Origin: Acidovorax sp. A1169
GTDB lineage: Bacteria; Pseudomonadota; Gammaproteobacteria; Burkholderiales; Burkholderiaceae_C
DNA: 64,000 nucleotides
NCBI RefSeq assembly: GCF_030704685.1
Contig: NZ_JAUZDX010000005.1
Location: 124,001-188,000 of the forward strand
Reading direction: 5' to 3'
The position numbers were made by a program, and so were the translations under genes. Position 1 is the first letter of the stretch, and every line of letters begins with the position of its first letter. Below the pieces are notes generated by a model that saw nothing but the letters and a program-made list of their open reading frames with translations, had not been told where the DNA came from and made no database searches. Positions 42,939-51,364 of this stretch are shown here, in pieces.

Positions 42939-43622
42939 TCAGACCCGCTTCTCTGCCGATTCGAAAGGCAGCACCACCCCATCGGCTCCCAAGGTGCTCA
43001 CATAGCTGGCGGTCACCGGCCGTGCGCGGGCAGCCGCCTTGCGCGCCTGCACCGTACCGATGCTCAGGAAGCACAGGGCCTGCTCTTGCGCGCCCAGCCT
43101 GAAGAGGGCACGCAAGCCCGCCGCCTTGAGGGCCCGGCCACTGGTCAGCGCCGAGCCGTAGCCCTGCGCCGTGGCCATGAGCAGCATGTTCTGCAGCGCA
43201 CAGCCGGTGGACACCAGGCGCTCGGCCAGGTCGATGCGCGGGTCGCCCCGGCCGGCATCCACCACCGCCAGCAGCAGCACCGGCGCGCGGTAGGCCTTCT
43301 CGCGCGCCAGCGCCAGTTGGTCCGGCGTGGCGGCCTCGTCGCGCTCGGCCAGCGCCTGGGCAAACACCTCCGCCAGGGCCGCGCGCGCAGCCTCGGGCAC
43401 CAGCACGAAGCGCCAGGGCAGCAACTGCCCGTGGTCAGGCGCGTGGGCCGCCGAGTCGAGAATCGCCGAGAGCTCGGCAGCGCTGGGGCCAGGCGCCACC
43501 AGCCGCTTGGGCAGCACGGTGCGGCGGGTGCGCATGAGCGCCCAGGCACTGGCTGCCGTGGCCTTCACCGCAGGCGGTACGCCATGGGGCACGGGCCGCA
43601 GCGGCCAGGGGATCACTGCCAT
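42939..43622 (-). CDS. Nitroreductase family protein (YdjA-like)
   Basis: A 227-residue minimal nitroreductase resembling YdjA: ALMRTRRTVLPKRLVAPGPS, ILDSAAHAPDHGQLLPWRFV (FMN-binding), AYRAPVLLLAVVDAG, TGCALQNMLLMATAQGYGSA and FLSIGTVQA. The start at MAVIPWPLRP leaves 43 bp after nrdJ, on the same strand. It is followed immediately by the hemerythrin gene. Physiological substrate unknown. Confidence 0.88.
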   Translation of the reverse strand: MAVIPWPLRPVPHGVPPAVKATAASAWALMRTRRTVLPKRLVAPGPSAAELSAILDSAAHAPDHGQLLPWRFVLVPEAARAALAEVFAQALAERDEAATPDQLALAREKAYRAPVLLLAVVDAGRGDPRIDLAERLVSTGCALQNMLLMATAQGYGSALTSGRALKAAGLRALFRLGAQEQALCFLSIGTVQARKAAARARPVTASYVSTLGADGVVLPFESAEKRV

Positions 43623-43665
43623 GGATCGCTTTGCGGGCCCGCAGTGGGCAGGCAAGGGCTGCGCA

Positions 43666-46600
43666 TCAGCCGCAGGCCCCCGTGTGACCGCACTGCGTGC
43701 AGTAGTCGCAGCCATCCTTGCGGATCACGGCATGCGCACCGCATTCCACGCACTTCTTGCCGGCCATGGCCTGGGGCACGGCCACGGGGGGCGCTGCCGG
43801 TTCGTCCAGCGGCAACTGCTGCTGCACCGGGTCGGCCACTCGGCGCGCCAGGATGTTCTGGATGGCATAGGCCATGGCCGCCACTTCGGAGTCATGCCAC
43901 ATGGGCACCTGCGTGCCGTCTTCCTTGCGGTGCGTGCCCAGGCGCACGGGGCCCCGGTCCCAGGCCACCTTGCGCATGTCGCTGAGCGCACGCTCCAGGA
44001 AGCCGCCGCGCGCTGCCAGCGAGAGCATGCGCATGCTGGAGGTGATCCACTGCTGCGACTCGCCGCTCTGCCCCACGGGCATGAAGAACTCGATGGCCCG
44101 GTCCACCGTGGTATGGCCCACGCCCGTGGGCACAGGCAGGAAGGAGACCAGCAGGTACAGGGTCTTGCGGCCCTCCTGCGTCCAGTATTCGACCTTCTCG
44201 GCCACGGCCGACAGGCCGCCCTTGGGCCGGCTCTCGATCACGGTGCGCATGGGGTCCACCGGCGGCGAGGCGGGTGCCGGGGCCAGCGTCGCTGGGGCGC
44301 TGTGGGTTTCGAGCACCGAGCCCAGGATGGCGTTGGGCCGGTAGGTCGCCAGGCCCTTGAGGCGGGCGCGCCAGGCGTGCAGGTACAGATCCTTGAAGCC
44401 CTCGTAAGGGTAGTCGGCCGGGATGTTCACCGTCTTGGAGATCGCCGTGTCCACAAACGGCTGCACCGCCTCCATCATCGCGATGTGGCCTTCGGCCGGC
44501 ATGGCCAGCGCCGAGACGAAATACTCGGGCAACTGGTGCACGTTGCCGCCGAGTTCGCGGTACAGGCGCCAGGCATGGTCTTCCACTGCGTACTCGCTGG
44601 TGCTGCCATCGGCCTCGCGCTTCTTGCGCTTGTAGGTCCAGGAGAACGGGGGCTCGATACCGTTGGAGGCGTTGTCGGCAAAGGCCAGGCTCACCGTGCC
44701 CGTGGGCGCGATGGACAGCAGGTGGCTGTTGCGGATGCCATGCGTGCGGATGGCTTCCTTGATCGGGTCGGGCAGGCGGCTGGCGAAGGTGCCATCCGAC
44801 AGGTAGGGCCCGGCCTCGAACTTAGGGAAGGCGCCTTTCTCGCGCGCCAGGTCCACCGAGGCCAGGTAGGCCGCATCGCGCATGGCCTGCGCGATGCGCA
44901 CCGCCATGTCGCGCCCTTCGGGCAGGTCGTAGCGCAGGCACAGCATGGCCAGCGTATTGCCCATGCCCGTGAAGCCCACGCCGATGCGCCGCTTGGCCAT
45001 GGCCTCGTCGCGCTGCTGCGGCAGGGGCCAGAAGGTCACGTCGAGCACGTTGTCGAGCGCCCGCACCTGCAGCGCCACCGAGGCTGAGAAGGCCTCGAAG
45101 TCGAACTGCGCAACCCCGCCAAAACCGAATGGATGGCGCACGAAGCGCGTGAGGATGATGGGCCCCAGGTCGCAGCAGCCGTACGATGGCAGGGGCTGCT
45201 CGCCGCAGTTGTGCGCCACGATGCCGTTGGCGTCGAAGGCGTGCACATCGGCCACCGTCACATCGTAGACATCCTCCACGCCGTCTTCCACCAGCGCCTG
45301 CACCGTCGCCGTGAAGCGCTCGCGGTGCAGTGCCCGTCGGTAGCCCGCCAGCGCGCTGGCAAGGCGTTCGGCCTTGTCCGTGTCCGCAAAGCCGATGCCC
45401 TCGGCAAACACCGCGATGTTGTCGCCGATGACCACCAGCTCGTGCTGGGCCCGCGTGTCGTACAGGCGCTGGCCGCCCTTGCCATCGGGCAAGGGGCGCA
45501 CAGCGGCGGGCCGGCGCTCGCGGTAAAGGGTAGACGCAATGCCCAGGCGCAGCAGCATGCGCTGCACGGCCTGCAGCAGTGCTTCATCGCTTTGCGCGAG
45601 GCGCACGCTGATGCCCTTGTCCTGCGTGCCCTGCACCGAGCCATCGGCATCGAACAGGCCGCGCAGCAGGCCGCGCGCGAAGTCCGACGATTGCCGCTCC
45701 ATGGCGGGGGTAATGGCCTTGGCGCCCGGTGCCATGCCCAGGCCGAAGGCCAGGTCGCGCAGTGCCGCACTGGCCATGCGCGCTTCGCCGCGCCCCGCCA
45801 AGGGCCGCTGGAAGCCGCCGAAATCCGCGCGGTGCGACAGCGTGGCAGCCGCCGCCTGGGCGGCCTGAACGATGCCGGCAGCCCCGGTGGCGGCGTAGGC
45901 CACCGCCCCCTGCCCCACCGCCTTGAGCTCGGGTGCCCAGACGGAAATGACGGCCTTGTCGGCCTTGAGCGTGCCGTCGCCGACGAGCAGGCCCATGAGG
46001 TAGCCCTCGGCCTCGGTGCCCGCCCCGGCCCAGCCCTGCAGCGCGCGGTGGTCGTGCAGCACGATCTCGTCGCCGGGCGACAGCTGCGCCGCCTCGGTCC
46101 ATTCCACTTCGAGGCAGTAGCGCGTCTTGCGCGCCACGCGGCGCACCCGGTGGTCGGCGGTGAGGCGCAACGCATGCCCCTCGCGAGTCTGCAGGCGCAG
46201 CACGGGCCGCGTGCCGGTCTGGAAGAAGCCCTGGCTTTCCACGCGGTAGGCGCGCCCGTCCACCACGGCACTGAAGGGCTGGCCCACCAGATCGGCCACC
46301 TGGCGCGGCCCTTCGGTGGTGAGCACCCAGGTATCGGCCGTCACGCAGGGATTGGTGGCGGCGATGTCCTCGCAGTAGTGCAGGTTGTTGTCCTCGTTGA
46401 TGTGGTCGAGGAACAGGATGCCGGGCTCGGCGAAGTCGTAGGCCGACTGCATGATGCTGTCCCACAGCGTGCGCGCCGGCACCGTGGCGTAAACCCATTG
46501 GCCATCGGCGCGCTGGTGTGCACCCTGGCCGATCAGCGACTCGATGGGACGGGCCTGGTGCACCAGCTCCCACGGAGCATCGCTGTGCACGGCCTTGATG

Positions 46601-47238
46601 AAGGCATCGGGCACGCCGACCGAGACGTTGAAGTTGTTCCAGCGCCCAGGCGTACGCTTGGCGGTGATGAATTCCTGCACGTCGGGGTGGTCGATGCGCA
46701 GCACGCCCATCTGCGCGCCGCGCCGCGCGCCCGCGCTCTCCACCGTGGAGCAGGACTGGTCAAACACGTTCATGTAGCTGCACGGCCCCGAGGCCGTGGA
46801 AGCGGTGCCCATCACCCGCGCGCCCTTGGGGCGGATGCGCGAGAAGTCGTAGCCCACGCCGCCGCCACGGCGCATGGTTTCGGCCGCCTCGCGCAGGGCT
46901 TCGTAGATGCCGGGGTAGCCGCCGTCGTCCATGCCCTGGATGCAGTCGCCCACGGGCTGCACGAAGCAGTTGATCAGCGTGGCCTGGATGTCGGTTCCCG
47001 CCGCGCTCATGATGCGCCCGGCACCGATGGCGCCGGTCTGCAGGTTACCGAGGAACAGGGCTTCGTACTTGTCGCGCAGGGCGGGTGCCTCCACGGAGGC
47101 AAGGGCGCGCGCCACGCGCCGGTACAAGTCGTCGGCGCTGGTTTCGCCATTCTTGAGGTATTTCTCGCGCAGGACGTCGAGGCTGATGGGTTGCATGGAG
47201 GTAGCGCCGGTCAAAGCACTGGATGTTTCGCGTTTCAT
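43666..47238 (-). CDS. nrdJ: Adenosylcobalamin-dependent (class II) ribonucleoside-diphosphate reductase, intein-containing precursor
   Basis: A 1190-residue precursor; without the intein, 810 residues, normal for NrdJ. It makes deoxynucleotides in an oxygen-independent, B12-dependent way. N-extein: YLKNGETSADDLYRRVARAL, SAAGTDIQATLINCFVQPV, RGGGVGYDFSRIRPKGARVM and SGPCSYMNVFDQSCSTVESA. After the intein: NP/CGEQPLPSYGCCDLGPII (active-site Cys), then IGVGFTGMGNTLAMLCLRYD and SIAPTGTVSLAFADNASNGI. The C-terminal end has a Cys4 zinc-ribbon-like KKCVECGAHAVIRKDGCDYC with CGHTG. The ATG at 47238 has AAGGA about 9 bp upstream. Confidence 0.95.
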   Translation of the reverse strand: MKRETSSALTGATSMQPISLDVLREKYLKNGETSADDLYRRVARALASVEAPALRDKYEALFLGNLQTGAIGAGRIMSAAGTDIQATLINCFVQPVGDCIQGMDDGGYPGIYEALREAAETMRRGGGVGYDFSRIRPKGARVMGTASTASGPCSYMNVFDQSCSTVESAGARRGAQMGVLRIDHPDVQEFITAKRTPGRWNNFNVSVGVPDAFIKAVHSDAPWELVHQARPIESLIGQGAHQRADGQWVYATVPARTLWDSIMQSAYDFAEPGILFLDHINEDNNLHYCEDIAATNPCVTADTWVLTTEGPRQVADLVGQPFSAVVDGRAYRVESQGFFQTGTRPVLRLQTREGHALRLTADHRVRRVARKTRYCLEVEWTEAAQLSPGDEIVLHDHRALQGWAGAGTEAEGYLMGLLVGDGTLKADKAVISVWAPELKAVGQGAVAYAATGAAGIVQAAQAAAATLSHRADFGGFQRPLAGRGEARMASAALRDLAFGLGMAPGAKAITPAMERQSSDFARGLLRGLFDADGSVQGTQDKGISVRLAQSDEALLQAVQRMLLRLGIASTLYRERRPAAVRPLPDGKGGQRLYDTRAQHELVVIGDNIAVFAEGIGFADTDKAERLASALAGYRRALHRERFTATVQALVEDGVEDVYDVTVADVHAFDANGIVAHNCGEQPLPSYGCCDLGPIILTRFVRHPFGFGGVAQFDFEAFSASVALQVRALDNVLDVTFWPLPQQRDEAMAKRRIGVGFTGMGNTLAMLCLRYDLPEGRDMAVRIAQAMRDAAYLASVDLAREKGAFPKFEAGPYLSDGTFASRLPDPIKEAIRTHGIRNSHLLSIAPTGTVSLAFADNASNGIEPPFSWTYKRKKREADGSTSEYAVEDHAWRLYRELGGNVHQLPEYFVSALAMPAEGHIAMMEAVQPFVDTAISKTVNIPADYPYEGFKDLYLHAWRARLKGLATYRPNAILGSVLETHSAPATLAPAPASPPVDPMRTVIESRPKGGLSAVAEKVEYWTQEGRKTLYLLVSFLPVPTGVGHTTVDRAIEFFMPVGQSGESQQWITSSMRMLSLAARGGFLERALSDMRKVAWDRGPVRLGTHRKEDGTQVPMWHDSEVAAMAYAIQNILARRVADPVQQQLPLDEPAAPPVAVPQAMAGKKCVECGAHAVIRKDGCDYCTQCGHTGACG
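45208..46347 (-). other. LAGLIDADG homing-endonuclease intein in NrdJ (380 aa)
   Basis: The insert starts with Cys at codon 308 of the long frame, right after the AATNP of the active-site motif, and ends with VAHN directly before CGEQP. Splicing residues are all present: C1 (CVTADTWVLTTEG, block A), a block B TADHRVRR, block F VYDVTVADVHAFDANGIVAH with penultimate His, terminal Asn, and Cys+1 of the extein. Between them sit two endonuclease motifs, GYLMGLLVGDGTL and LLRGLFDADGSVQ, so homing activity may be intact. Confidence 0.95.
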
Positions 47239-47405
47239 GGCTGAAGGTCCTTGCGCTCCATCAAACAAACGGGGTTACCCACACGCTGCAACCCGGTCAT
47301 GCGGGGGCGAAGGCAGCACCATACATCGCCGGGATAGCCACACTGCCACCGTGGCCTCAGCCCTGCGGGTCGCGCCGCACGGCGGCTGGGAAATGGCCGC
47401 CCGTC
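47239..47405 (-). promoter_or_regulatory. Structured 5' leader of nrdJ (candidate cis-regulatory RNA)
   Basis: 167 nt without an ORF of its own. Helices: GCCGC/GCGGC around 3 nt (47374-47386); CCCGG (47292-47296) with CCGGG (47329-47333); and GGGTT (47272-47276) with AACCC (47290-47294). The last two share CCC 47292-47294, so they cannot form together, a switch-like design just upstream of the ribosome-binding site. A canonical cobalamin-riboswitch B12 box is not seen. A published candidate RNA called the nrdJ motif exists, but membership cannot be tested here. Confidence 0.5.
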
Positions 47406-47568
47406 AGTGTTCCGTCCCGTAAATAGATGCCAAAAATAAAGCCGATGGATTTCGCGCCAGGGCAAGGCGCAAACCGCAGCGATAGCCGTAGCTATCGCGA
47501 GGATTTGCAACGCGGCCCTGGTGTGAAAGACGCGGCTTTACTGGCATTTATTTGCGGGACGGGACACT
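47406..47568. repeat. 163-bp inverted-repeat (MITE-like) element
   Basis: Left end AGTGTTCCGTCCCGTAAATA and right end, on the other strand, AGTGTCCCGTCCCGCAAATA match in 18 of 20 positions, and similarity continues through ATGCCA to AAAGCCG. The centre holds GCGATAGC (47479-47486) and its complement GCTATCGC (47491-47498). No coding capacity. It fills the divergent gap between nrdJ and the ChaN-like gene and ends 11 bp before the latter's start codon. Confidence 0.75.
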
Positions 47569-47579
47569 AACATTACGGC

Positions 47580-48431
47580 ATGCCTACACCCCCCTTGTCT
47601 ACCACCTCCCAGGCCCGACTGGGGCCCTTGCTGCTGGCAGCCCTTGCACTCGCTGGCTGTGCGGGCCTGCCGCCAAAGGAGCCTCCTTCCTGGCCTGCCC
47701 GCCTGCAGCAGGTACTGCCCACCGACGTACTGCTGCTGGGCGAGCAGCACGATGCCACCGAGCACCAGCGCCTGCAGCGCGAAGCCGTGCAATGGCTGGC
47801 CGCGCGCAGCACACTGGCGGCCGTGGTGATGGAAATGGCCGAGCAGGGCAACAGCACCGCCGGCCTGCCGGCGAACGCCACCGAGGCCCAGGCGCAGGCC
47901 GCCCTGCAATGGCAGGACAAGGCCTGGCCCTGGGCCCAATACGGCCCGGTAGTGATGGCTGCCGTAGGCGCAGGCGTGCCGGTGCTGGGCGGCAATCTGC
48001 CGCGCAGCCAGATGCGCGCTGCCATGGGCCAGGCGCAGTGGGACGCGCACCTGCCCGCGCCCGCGCTGCAGCGCCAGTACACCGAGATCCGCGACGGCCA
48101 CTGCGGCCTGCTGCCCGAGTCGCAGATCGCGCCCATGGCGCGCATCCAGATCGCGCGCGACGCGAGCATGGCGCAGACCGCCACCTCGGCCCTGCAGCCC
48201 GGCAAGACCGTGCTGCTGGTGGCTGGCAGCGGCCATGTCTGGCGCAGCCTGGGGGTGCCCACGCACCTGGTGCCCCACGTGGCGGCCAAGGTGGTGGTCG
48301 CCCGGGCCGGCGGCGAACCGGCGGCCGCGCACTCCGACGCCGACCTGGTGGCACCCACGCTGGCGCTGCCCCCGCGCGATGTCTGTGCCGATCTGCGCGA
48401 GAAGTGGGGCAAGGCACTGCAAAAGCCCTGA
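47580..48431 (+). CDS. ChaN family lipoprotein
   Basis: A 283-residue lipoprotein: signal peptide with lipobox LAGC (LLLAALALAGCAGLPP). The ChaN domain shows DVLLLGEQHDATEHQRLQRE (haem/iron-site region), AAVVMEMAEQGNSTAGLPA and a C-terminal VLLVAGSGHVWRSLGVPTHL that includes the GxGH motif. ChaN-like proteins bind haem-iron and are connected to iron uptake. Its promoter and ribosome-binding region fall at the right edge of the 163-bp repeat. Confidence 0.87.
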   Translation: MPTPPLSTTSQARLGPLLLAALALAGCAGLPPKEPPSWPARLQQVLPTDVLLLGEQHDATEHQRLQREAVQWLAARSTLAAVVMEMAEQGNSTAGLPANATEAQAQAALQWQDKAWPWAQYGPVVMAAVGAGVPVLGGNLPRSQMRAAMGQAQWDAHLPAPALQRQYTEIRDGHCGLLPESQIAPMARIQIARDASMAQTATSALQPGKTVLLVAGSGHVWRSLGVPTHLVPHVAAKVVVARAGGEPAAAHSDADLVAPTLALPPRDVCADLREKWGKALQKP

Positions 48432-48455
48432 GCCCAGGCGGGCCGCAGGAACGTC

Positions 48456-50441
48456 TTATGCGCCGCGCTGATCGGGCGCGGGCTGGGACTTGAGCAGCGC
48501 AGCAAACGCCTGCGCGCGCAGCGGCCGGCTGCACAGGTAGCCCTGGTAGGTGTCGCAGCCTCGCTCCTGCAGAAACTCCAGCTGCGCGGGGGTCTCCACC
48601 CCCTCGGCCAGGACCGACAGGCCCATGCTGTGCCCCATGGCGATGATGGCTGCGCTGATGGCCATGTCGTCGGCGCTCTGCGGGATGTCGCGGGTGAAGC
48701 CCTGGTCGATCTTGAGCACGTCGATGGGAAAGCGCTTGAGCTGTGCAAGCGACGAATAGCCCGTGCCAAAGTCGTCCACCGCGATCCGCACGCCCAGTCC
48801 GCGCAGGCCCAGCAGCACCTGCAGCGCCTCTTCGGCGCGTTCGGCCAGCGCGGTTTCGGTGATTTCCAGCTCCAGCAGCGCCGCCGGAAAGCCCGAATCG
48901 GCCAGCGCTGCGGCCGTGCAGCCGGCCACGTCGGTCAGGTGGAACTGGCGCGGCGAGACGTTGACGGCCAGCGTCAGGTCCGGCAGCCCCTCATCGCGCC
49001 ACTGCCGGCCCTGGCGGCAGACCTCGCGCAACACCCATTCGCCGAGCGGGCCGATGACGCCCGAGGTCTCGGCCACGGGGATGAAGCGCGCGGGCGAGAT
49101 GAGGCCTTCGTCGGGGTCGTTCCAGCGCACCAGGGCCTCGGCCCCGACGATGCGGCCGCTGGCGATGTCAACCTGCGGCTGGTAGTACACCTCCATGTGC
49201 CCCTGCGCCAGCGCCAGCCGCAGGCGCGACTCCAGCGCCAGGCGCTCGCGCGCGGCCTGGGTCATGGTCTCATGGAAGAAGCACCAGGCACCGCGCCCGC
49301 GCGCCTTGGCGCCATAGACAGCGGCATGCGCGCCCTGCTGCAGGCCCTCCACAGTATCGGCATGGGTCGGGTACATGCAGATGCCCACGCTGGCCCCGGC
49401 CACCACCTCCAGGCCATCGGGCGAACGCCAGGGCTCGGCAACGGCCGCAATCAGCTGGCGCGCCACGGCCGCCGCGCCCTCTGAATTGCGCATGTGGCGT
49501 GCCACCACGGCCAGTTCGTCCCCTGCCATGCGCCCCAGCAGATCGCCCGGGCGCAGGGCCGACTGCACCTTGCGCGCAATGTGCTGCAGCACCTGGTCGC
49601 CTGTGGCGTGGCCGTAGCTGTCGTTCACGTCCTTGAAGCGGTCCAGGTTGATCAGCAGCACCGCCAGGTGCTCGCCGCTCAGGCGCGCCTCGCCCACCGC
49701 CTCGGCCAACTCGGCGCCAAAGCGCGTGCGGTTGGACAGGCCGGTGAGCGCATCGTTGTGCGCCAGGAACTCCAGGCGCTGCTGCTGCGCCTTTTCCTCG
49801 GAGATGTCGGAGAACATACACACGTAGTGCGTCACGGCGCCCCCGGGGTCGCGCACCGTGCTCAGCGACATGTGCTCGGGGAAGACCTCGCCGTTCTTGC
49901 GCCGGTTCCAGATCTCGCCCTGCCAGTGGCCAGTGCCGTGGATGGACGCCCACATGGCATCGTAGAAGGCCTTGTCATGGCGACCCGACTTGAACACGCG
50001 CGGGTTCTGGCCCAGCAGTTCCGTCTCGGTATAGCCCAGCAGCCGGGTAAACGCCGCATTGACCGACAGGATGCGGCCCTGCGCATCGGTCACCACCACG
50101 CCCTCGATGGTGTTGTCCACCACCGTGCTGGCCAGGCGCTGGCGCTCCTCGCTGGTGGCCAGGGCCGCACGCACGGCCGCGATGTCGACACGGTCTTTGA
50201 GCACGCGCGCCCGGGCCTGCTCGGCCTCGCGTGCGCGGTGCGCCAGCCAGCCGGCCAGCATCCCGGTGAGCAGCACGTAGAGCCAGCCCTTCCAGGTCTG
50301 GTAGCGGGTCAGGTCCTGCGGGTCCGCAACCCAGTGGACCAGCAGCAGATCGCCGACCAACACCCACACCACGCCCAGCACCAGATACAGCGCCGCCACG
50401 CGCCACGGAACCAGTTGCCTCGGACCACCAGACTCTTGCAT
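48456..50441 (-). CDS. PAS-GGDEF-EAL cyclic-di-GMP signalling protein
   Basis: A 661-residue membrane protein: two hydrophobic helices (~12-36 and ~52-67), PAS domain at ~100-215 (VVDNTIEGVVVTDAQGRILS, RRKNGEVFPEHMSLSTVRD), GGDEF domain ~228-385 and EAL domain ~400-650. The GGDEF motif is altered to AGDEL (306-310), with RPGD before it where an inhibitory site would sit. The EAL domain keeps all catalytic blocks: AEALVRW, NVSPRQF, ELEITET, DDFGTGYSSL, LKIDQGF, AEGVET and QGYLCSRP, so it is probably a phosphodiesterase. Confidence 0.92.
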   Translation of the reverse strand: MQESGGPRQLVPWRVAALYLVLGVVWVLVGDLLLVHWVADPQDLTRYQTWKGWLYVLLTGMLAGWLAHRAREAEQARARVLKDRVDIAAVRAALATSEERQRLASTVVDNTIEGVVVTDAQGRILSVNAAFTRLLGYTETELLGQNPRVFKSGRHDKAFYDAMWASIHGTGHWQGEIWNRRKNGEVFPEHMSLSTVRDPGGAVTHYVCMFSDISEEKAQQQRLEFLAHNDALTGLSNRTRFGAELAEAVGEARLSGEHLAVLLINLDRFKDVNDSYGHATGDQVLQHIARKVQSALRPGDLLGRMAGDELAVVARHMRNSEGAAAVARQLIAAVAEPWRSPDGLEVVAGASVGICMYPTHADTVEGLQQGAHAAVYGAKARGRGAWCFFHETMTQAARERLALESRLRLALAQGHMEVYYQPQVDIASGRIVGAEALVRWNDPDEGLISPARFIPVAETSGVIGPLGEWVLREVCRQGRQWRDEGLPDLTLAVNVSPRQFHLTDVAGCTAAALADSGFPAALLELEITETALAERAEEALQVLLGLRGLGVRIAVDDFGTGYSSLAQLKRFPIDVLKIDQGFTRDIPQSADDMAISAAIIAMGHSMGLSVLAEGVETPAQLEFLQERGCDTYQGYLCSRPLRAQAFAALLKSQPAPDQRGA

Positions 50442-50492
50442 GAAATCCCTCTTCCAAACCCGTCCGGGCCTTGCTGCGACAATGGCGCAGCT

Positions 50493-51344
50493 ATGACGAC
50501 CCAAGCCTATATCCTTACCCTGTCCTGCCCCGACCGCCTGGGGCTGGTGCATGCTGTCTCCGGCTTCCTGCTGGAGCACGGCGGCAACATCGAAGAAGCC
50601 GCGCAGTACAACGACCACGCCACCGGCCTGTTCTTCATGCGTGTGCAGTTCGCCTGCAGCCAGCACGACCATGCCACGCTCAAGGAGCGCCTGACGGCCT
50701 TCGCCGAGCCGAACCAGATGCGCTGGAGCCTGCACGCCACGGCCCAGCCCGTCAAGACCGTGCTCATGGTCAGCCGCGAAGGCCACTGCCTCAACGACCT
50801 GCTGTTCCGCTGGAAATCCGGCCTGCTGCCCGTGGACATCCGCGCCATCATCAGCAACCACCGCGACTTCTACCAGCTGGCCGCCAGCTACAACGTGCCG
50901 TTCCACCATATCCCGGTCACAGCCGCCACCAAGGCGCAGGCCGAGGCCAGGCAGTTCGAGATCATCGAGGCCGAAGGGGCCGAGCTGGTAGTGCTGGCGC
51001 GCTACATGCAGGTGCTGTCGGACGACCTGTGCAAAAAGCTTTCGGGCCGCGCGATCAACATCCACCACAGCTTCCTGCCCAGCTTCAAGGGCGCCAAGCC
51101 TTACTACCAGGCCCATGACCGGGGTGTGAAGCTCATCGGCGCCACCGCCCACTACGTCACCGCCGACCTCGACGAAGGCCCGATTATCGAGCAGGACGTG
51201 GCCCGCGCCGACCACACCGACACGGTGGAAGACCTCACCGCCCGCGGCCGCGACACCGAAAGCCAGGTGCTGGCCCGCGCCGTAAAGTGGCACAGCGAGC
51301 ACCGCGTGCTGCTCAACGGGCACAAGACGGTCGTCTTCCGCTGA
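50493..51344 (+). CDS. purU: Formyltetrahydrofolate deformylase
   Basis: A 283-residue PurU: N-terminal ACT domain (ILTLSCPDRLGLVHAVSGFL), then a formyltransferase-like hydrolase domain with KTVLMVSREGHCLNDLLFRW, DIRAIISNHRDFYQLAASYN, INIHHSFLPSFKGAKPYYQA (catalytic Asn/His) and ATAHYVTADLDEGPIIEQDV. It releases formate from 10-formyl-tetrahydrofolate and balances one-carbon pools. It is divergent from the GGDEF/EAL gene by 51 bp and followed by a LysR gene 20 bp later. Confidence 0.95.
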   Translation: MTTQAYILTLSCPDRLGLVHAVSGFLLEHGGNIEEAAQYNDHATGLFFMRVQFACSQHDHATLKERLTAFAEPNQMRWSLHATAQPVKTVLMVSREGHCLNDLLFRWKSGLLPVDIRAIISNHRDFYQLAASYNVPFHHIPVTAATKAQAEARQFEIIEAEGAELVVLARYMQVLSDDLCKKLSGRAINIHHSFLPSFKGAKPYYQAHDRGVKLIGATAHYVTADLDEGPIIEQDVARADHTDTVEDLTARGRDTESQVLARAVKWHSEHRVLLNGHKTVVFR

Positions 51345-51364
51345 TCCCTGGCGCCGCCGCTTCC

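Noticed and set aside
45133..47244. A 703-codon open frame on the plus strand across nrdJ
   Set aside because: Shadow of nrdJ and its intein; no domain recognised and composition typical of antisense frames in high-GC DNA.
47239..47405. Canonical cobalamin riboswitch before nrdJ
   Set aside because: The conserved B12-box and core patterns could not be found, and the leader is short for that class; kept only as an unclassified structured leader.
48456..51323. 955-codon frame for the GGDEF/EAL protein
   Set aside because: The extra N-terminal part is antisense to purU; the start at 50441 gives two membrane helices and the proper PAS spacing.
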